Shown: piece by piece, positions 58,291-64,000 of the stretch
Numbering within the stretch: the first letter of the stretch is position 1
Layout: each line of letters begins with the position of its first letter
DNA from: Jackrogersella multiformis
Taxonomy: Eukaryota > Ascomycota > Sordariomycetes > Xylariales > Hypoxylaceae
Assembly (NCBI GenBank): GCA_902806575.1
Contig: CADCXD010000002.1
Location: 1,984,001 to 2,048,000 of the forward strand
Reading direction: 5' to 3'
Length of the DNA stretch: 64,000 bases
Notes under the pieces: generated by a model
What the model was told of the DNA's origin: nothing
What the model saw: the letters and a program-made list of their open reading frames with translations, nothing else
Database searches by the model: none
Program-made: the position numbers and the translations under genes

Positions 58291-61200
58291 CTAGCGAGAG
58301 TGGTGTCCGTGCGAGCGTCTGTAGGAATCCTGGGTGCTGGACGACTTGTTGGTGTGAAGCAGCTTCTGGGAGATCTTCCCCATGGCCGCCAGGTGATCCC
58401 TGGCCTCGGTGATCTGGTGCAGATAGTCAAAAGCATCCGGGACGCTGTATTCCTGCAGGTACGTCTGCAGAGCCTTGTGGTGCTGGTACCACTCGTCGAC
58501 CATGGGCTGCTCGGCGGCTCTCATGGCGGCCTCGGCCTGAGCATATCTGGAAGCATGCTTGCGGCTGCTGGTGCTGTCCACGGAGTCCTTGCTCTTCCGC
58601 TTTCGGCCCTTGGCCGAGTGCGCGGAAGATCCGTGCCCGGACGGCGGAGACCCGCTGACGGCGTTGAGGGTGTTCCCGTTGTCATTGTGGACGCGTCTCA
58701 TGTGGTCCTTCAGGTTCCACTGGCGCGGGAATCCGTTTCCGGGGACGGCGCGGTCGCACCCTTCGTATGTGCATAGGTAAGGCTTGTCGCCGTGGCCGTG
58801 CATGGCGTGAGCCTCTCGCTCGTGCCGGAGGAGGCAGGCGGTGGAAGAGAAGCGAGCATTCTCGCAGGAGTCGATCTTGCAGCGGTATGGCTTCAGGTGC
58901 GAGTCGACGAACTTGCTACGTCATGGTTAGATCTGCGGGCGTCTCCGAAGCGCCGGGGAACTTACTCGTAGTTGCACTTGAGCTTCTCGGGCTTGTGGTT
59001 GCAGCTGGACTGGCCCTCCCACGGGCAGTGGAACAGTCCGTCCGGCTGCGTGCAGGCGCTCTTGTACAGGGGGTGGTCCCGAGCCGAAGACTCGCCATCG
59101 CCGCTGGAGCGGCGGGTGAAGGAAGGAGGCAGGGCAAACATATCATCCGCCAATACGACTCCGTTGGGATCCTCTGTAGTCATCAAACCCATCTGGCGAT
59201 CGAGGCTGATGGCGTTCTCTACGTCAGAGCGGTTCCGAATTTCATAGCGTTTAGTTCAACATACCTTGGCGAGATGCCATCCATGATTGGCGAAGAGTCG
59301 TTAGTCCGGGTGGGAGACGCGTCCATGGGGACGGACCAGGCGTCGTCGGGGAGGCCGGGGGTAGAGAGTCGGGATTCGACGGGGCTCAGAGAGCTCCAGG
59401 TAGTGGCGGCGGGCGAGTTCGCCGAGAGGTTGGCCTCGAAGTTCAGCTGCATCTGGGTGGGATCGATGTGCTGCTGAGCCATGCCCGGGGTGAGCACGGC
59501 GGGAGAGTACGGGAGCCCCTCGGAGGACAAGCCTACGCTCATGGGCAGCGTGGGGTAGAACATCTGAGAGGAGACCGAATGGGCATCCGAATCCTGGAGG
59601 AGGTAGGCATCCATCTGCGGGTTACCTGCCATGTCATAATTGGACATGTGCGAGCCGTGAGACATGGAGAGCAGTCTCGGGCGGCTCTTGTGCGCGGAGG
59701 CTTTGAGGGTTCTATTCTTGTGGCTTCCGGAGGAGCCCCTCGAGCTGATCCGCCGCATAGGCTCTGCGGCGGCGGCTTGGGCGTGCTCCGTAGCGATCCA
59801 CTTGTTGGTCATGTCATCCACGGCCTCATGCTGGTCCTGTCCTCTGGGAGTAACTTGGCCATATGAAAAATGGAAATCCTCATCTCCATTGAAGTTCTGT
59901 GTTCCTTCTGCTGCGTCCCATACTGAACCGTGAAGGTCCGCATGGCCGGTCTGAGAGTAAAGAAAAGGTCCGCTGGAATTGGCAAGCATATTTCCTTGGG
60001 AATAAGAGCTGTAGTCACTGATGTTGAGGTTAGTGTTCTGTTTGCCACTACCTGGTGGTAAAATCACGAAGATGCACCCAAAAACAAGTACAAATGAAAT
60101 GGCTTCAGCATTGGCACAACTTTGTTCCTGTTCAGCGATATTGGTTAGTCTTACACGCACGGCTATACGTATAGGGGAGGGCATCATATACAAACCAGAA
60201 TGAAGTGTCATACAATTAAGAATCCGAGCGGGTAGGAACCCCGATGAAATGACACCAGAGCACGTATGGTCCCATAGATTGGATGGATCCGGATTGCAAA
60301 CGCATGGGCGACCTCGAAATGGATATAGGAAAAAAGCAAAAAAAGCAAAACGAGCAGAAAAAGACGAAATCCGGGAGAGCAGAATCCAGAAAAGATCCAG
60401 GTCGAGATGCCTGTCCTGTCAAAGCAAGAGCTGATATGTTAGTCGACAAGCACGCGATAAAATCAGGTCGAAGCCGGTCGACTCGGCACACATGGCAATA
60501 CGTACTGCTGTCGGAATTGCAACGAGAAGCGCGGACCAGGTGTTGGCAAAACAGTTCTCTAGTCATGATGCTAGATGTATCCCAGGATCCAGGCGAAAAG
60601 CGTCAAGACAGCTATACAGCGCTCCTTTGGATGGGGATTTTCTGGGGATCCGGAAAGGGGAATGGATGTTCATAGTCGAGATGATCACAGTCGAACTGCC
60701 GTATTGTCCTATGCGGGTGCACGCAATCAAGTCTGGGCTCCTTGGGATGACAAGTCAAAGTCTCACCCTACACGACTACTGAATGTGCGAAGCAACACAG
60801 CAGAGACGAGGGAAGCACCACTTGCGGAAGGTCCGGGAGATATCGACGTGGTGTAGGTATAGTAGTGTAAATCCGTAGTCCGGTTGGTAAGGCATAAAGA
60901 TAAGAAAATCCATTGGCCTGCGACATGAAATCCTAGGCAGAGTCCGTGAGAAGCTCGAAGATCAATTTCACAGCAGGTCCGAGGATTTGGCTCTTCCTGG
61001 TCTGAAACAATGCAATATTTTCACTGGGTATCCTCGGGAAATATTATCGTAGGAGTTGCTGTGGTCACTCTTCTTCTGTTCGCGGGCGATACTTACTATT
61101 CGACGCTGAGTAGATCTGATAGTCTGATAATTTCTTTGATCCTCTGAGAGACGTGGAGTGGGTCAGGCACTGGCTGTCGCCGGTGCCGCTTGCGTGAAGC

Positions 61201-61602
61201 GAAGCCTCAGAATTGTTCCTGTGATTGAGTCCTGGGAAGACTGAACCTGGTTGTTATGTGTCCTTCTGGGTTCCATTTTCCACGGTCCTGTTTCTCCGGG
61301 TTTTGTCCTGTCCTGTCCTGTCCTGGAAAATGTGAAAAAACCTCCAGTATGTCCTGGCTGAGCACGAGAAGCAAGGCACTTGCGATGACGATTATCAGGA
61401 AAACACGATGCATACATTACTTCGCAATACATGAATAGACGCCACCGAAAGCAAACCCCTAGACACCGGCGAAAGAGAAAACCGAGAAAAAGAAAGAAAA
61501 AAACAATGCAATATACCTCGCAGGAGTGTGGACATCGTCCATATCTAATGATGAGTTGAAGCCAGACATGCTGTCCTGGCGGGAAGCAACCATGGCTGTC
61601 AT
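58291..61602 (-). CDS. C2H2 zinc-finger transcription factor
   Basis: Four exons are proposed: 61602-61517, 60047-59265, 59205-58966 and 58915-58291, giving 577 residues. The last three are well supported. Exon 3 reads LADDMFALPPSFTRRSSGD and FHCPWEGQSSCNHKPEKLKC. Exon 4 has two C2H2 fingers: YRCKIDSC...LLRHEREAH and YLCTYEGC...NLKDHMRRVH. A basic stretch (GRKRKSKD) follows, then a helical C-terminus. Exon 2 is Ser/Gln/Asn-rich, as in activation regions. Exon 1 (MTAMVASRQDSMSGFN, DMDDVHTP) looks coding and joins exon 2 in frame through a 1469-bp intron (GTATAT to GGTAG), unusually long here. If that splice is wrong, the start would be the Met of GNMLANSSG in exon 2. A nuclear regulator by family; targets unknown. 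Confidence 0.82.
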
Positions 61603-63775
61603 TTGATTCCCCGTGGAATGGAACGAGTTATCCGGGTATGATCCCCTTTGAATCCTGTGGCAAACACTGGGAAAGAAAGGCGGTGATTCCTTGTGGAGCA
61701 GAACAGAGCAGAGAGACTGGGTTCTCAACTGGACTGTTGTATACAAAGTCTGTTTCTGTTTCTGTCGACAAGTCGTTGTACAGAGGCGATCCCTGGATGA
61801 TAAACAACCGGAAAGATTCAAAACACGAACACGGCCTGAATGGATACTGGTACTGATGAGGTACTGACGAGAATCCTTTGGTGTGGGTAACTGTGGAAAA
61901 TGTCTAATGTCTTGGGGTATAAGCAACGAAAAATAAGCCACGGGTTCGGTTGAGAGTTGGTGACGATGGGTGATAATGGGTCTCGGTTGGGCCGAAACGT
62001 CAGGTCTTTGGGCTGGAAAATAGGAGTGAGGAAAGGATGTTGGGCAGAGAGAGGGGACATTCGGGTTTTATTGTGTGCCATAGGGAAGAATTGTGGGCGG
62101 GAGTTTGGAGAGGGTGGAAGACACTGGACAACACACAAGACGAGAGGAGATGACACGATGCCAGGGTGTCTTGCTTCGAGTGATGCAGTTGGTCGTCGTA
62201 TCATGCCGCGATGGGGAATAGGCGCCGTTTAGAGAAGTTAGAGAAGAGAAGAAGCAGGGAAGAAAGCAAGGAAGTGCAGCATTCTATCAACCCCGCCATG
62301 TAACCAGTACCCACAGTCGACCCACTAAGTTTAATATAATTGGAAGAAGGTGGGTCAGATAGAGTCCACCGGCCTGGATGTTCGATGCGATTGGCTCAGC
62401 AGCTGGGTCAGCTACGGTCCTGAACGGTCTTGACTGGTTTGACCATCGGCCCACCGCTACATCCGTTATTAACTAATCAACTAATGAGACACCAAGAACG
62501 ACTAATAGCAATAAATAATTTCCCCTCACTTCCTCACTTCCTCCTTCATATCCACTGATAATATCCACCGATAAATGTGCTGGCCGTTCTCCTTCTGCAC
62601 TCGTCATAGGCTCGCAGGGCTCGGTCCGCAACCATGGTGGGTATCTGAGAGTTGGCGACAGCCTATTGACCCTTTCTGCCCTCTCGCTCATGCAGTGTGA
62701 CGATTTTGACGACTCTTAACGAGAGGGGGTTGCGCCTCGGCCTCTGCGGCCCTGGCCAGCGCATCGCTAATAGCCTACGATCGCTACCCGTCGCTGCGCA
62801 TCACTTGCGTCATCTCGAGACCCTTCGCGAGCCTTTGCGGGAGTCGCGGGAAACCGTTGCAATATTCTTCCTGACTTCTTAAAACCCTTACGCCAGCTCG
62901 AAATCACCTGGTCCTTTCATCATCGAACCTTCGGCGGGCGTTAGTTGACCCCGATTGTCGGTGTGAATTACTCCTTTCGACGCTGAAATATCGATACTGA
63001 ATAGGCGGTGAGCGAAGAGATATGTAGGTGCCTACATACGAATTGCGTCTTGCCTACATTAAATGCCACTACACTAGCTGCCGTTAGATACCTAGGTACG
63101 GTATCGAATTGGCATCGAAGTGCTTCGATAATTGGCGCCGCAAAGAAAGAAAAAAAAAATTATGACGCCCCTGACTTGTCATGTGTGACAATTGACGCTT
63201 GAGAAGCCATTCCCTGGATAGCTGATTGATTTGCTGTCTTCTGAGCTCGTCCCGGCCTATCTGCGCCGACGAATGGCCTAGTTATCCGCGTCGCCCGAGC
63301 AGAGTGGTGATATTTTCTTCCCTGCCACCTCATTACCTAGGTACTGTTCGGTACATACGTAGCAGTATGCAGGACTACGGGAATCCCTCATCCGCGCCTG
63401 CATCGATCGTGGTTATCAGCGGCCGAGGCGGCGGAAGAGGAAAATATGCCTGGGTTCCGTATGATGCAGCACGAGAAAGGGCTCGTCCTGCCTGCCTACC
63501 TGCCTGCCTAGGTAGATAGGCTGACTACCTAGGTAGGTATTCCCAATTTCCGAACCGCCGCGGCTGCGATGGCTTCAAACCCGCGTGGGTGTAGCTATTC
63601 CTACGCAGCTACGCCGTGACACCTTGACTTACAGCCCGTATGCTCTTGGCGGGTATTACCATGTATTCGATCCCGATAGAGGGATGGTGACGCTATATAC
63701 AGATACAGTACCATGCCGGTGTTCCATTATATACACATTTATACAGTTTGTACAAGCAAACCCATTAATCGCTCT
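61603..63775. other. 2.2-kb upstream region of the C2H2 gene
   Basis: Likely 5' leader and promoter of the zinc-finger gene, then spacer. Short frames only. Palindromes near 63091 and a dense cluster at 63492-63540. No other gene seen. Confidence 0.5.
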
Positions 63776-64000
63776 CTACCAGCAATTCCTCGCTTCATGA
63801 TAATCGACGTTTTCCGCGCCGTCCCATCTGAAGCGTCTTCCGTCGTAATCCCATACCGCCTGCTCAAATACTGCCTTCAGCTCCATCTCCCCGTCGAAGT
63901 CGTCCTCCCAGGCGAAGAGCCTCAGGGTCGACTTGGCGGCTTCCCAATTCTTTATCTTCAGCATCTGGCTCGCGAGACTTATCTTGTCGAGGTATTCGTC
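63776..64000 (-). CDS. 3' end of an unrecognised gene, cut by the window edge
   Basis: An open frame enters from the right edge and ends at 63776, giving the last 74 residues. They read DEYLDKISLASQMLKIKNWE, then AKSTLRLFAWEDDFDGEMEL, KAVFEQAVWDYDGRRFRWDG and NVDYHEARNCW. Codon use is GC-rich and coding-like. The stretch is acidic and aromatic-rich (many Trp and Asp), without a signal or membrane segment. I do not recognise a family; the 5' part lies outside the window. Confidence 0.7.
   Translation of the reverse strand, partial: DEYLDKISLASQMLKIKNWEAAKSTLRLFAWEDDFDGEMELKAVFEQAVWDYDGRRFRWDGAENVDYHEARNCW

Overview
This window is nuclear DNA from a filamentous ascomycete fungus, most likely a Sordariomycete. 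The evidence is many short introns (about 50 to 100 bp, GT..AG with CTAAC/CTGAC-like branch sites), GC-rich coding exons in AT-rich spacers, and fungal families such as a Doa10-type ubiquitin ligase, a fungal rhodopsin-domain receptor, DHA1 and allantoate-permease-type MFS transporters and a C2H2 regulator. Species cannot be fixed from the sequence alone. No tRNA, rRNA, CRISPR array or intact transposon was seen. Gene models were spliced by eye.

Layout, left to right. 0.4-2.2 kb (+): an anion/vitamin-type MFS permease. 3.2-6.8 kb (-): a large Ala/Ser-rich protein with an N-terminal signal anchor and a C-terminal RDEL. 9.8-15.3 kb (+): Doa10/Ssm4 RING-CH E3 ligase. 16.6-18.7 kb (-): a DHA1 MFS efflux pump. 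18.7-26.2 kb: a gene-poor stretch with short tandem repeats. 26.2-29.2 kb: two divergent genes sharing a His-Glu rich domain found in fungal proteins often named allergens. 29.9-30.9 kb (-): a secreted NucA/NucB-like nuclease with one frameshift. 33.3-33.9 kb (+): a small acidic protein. 34.5-35.1 kb (-): a secreted proline-rich repeat protein with four KR sites, which looks like a Kex2-processed repeat precursor. 37.1-40.6 kb (-): a calpain-type protease. 44.0-45.2 kb (-): a vacuolar PQ-loop transporter. 46.5-47.8 kb (+): a NADH diphosphatase (Nudix). 49.4-50.2 kb (-): ribosomal protein uL1. 52.9-54.4 kb (+): a rhodopsin-domain membrane protein. 58.3-61.6 kb (-): a C2H2 zinc-finger regulator. 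63.8 kb to the edge (-): the 3' end of an unrecognised gene.

The genes do not form a recognisable pathway cluster. Housekeeping genes (uL1, Doa10, Nudix, PQ-loop) are mixed with secreted, transport and sensing genes. Spacers are long (often 1.5-4 kb) and carry many copies of a short palindromic element, TACCTAGGTA, often extended by GTAGGT/ACCTAC units. Gene fragments near 52 and 55 kb suggest some decay of accessory sequence.

The observations most worth following are the Kex2-type repeat precursor, the divergent pair sharing a His-rich domain, the single-base break in the secreted nuclease, the RDEL protein, and the dispersed palindrome.
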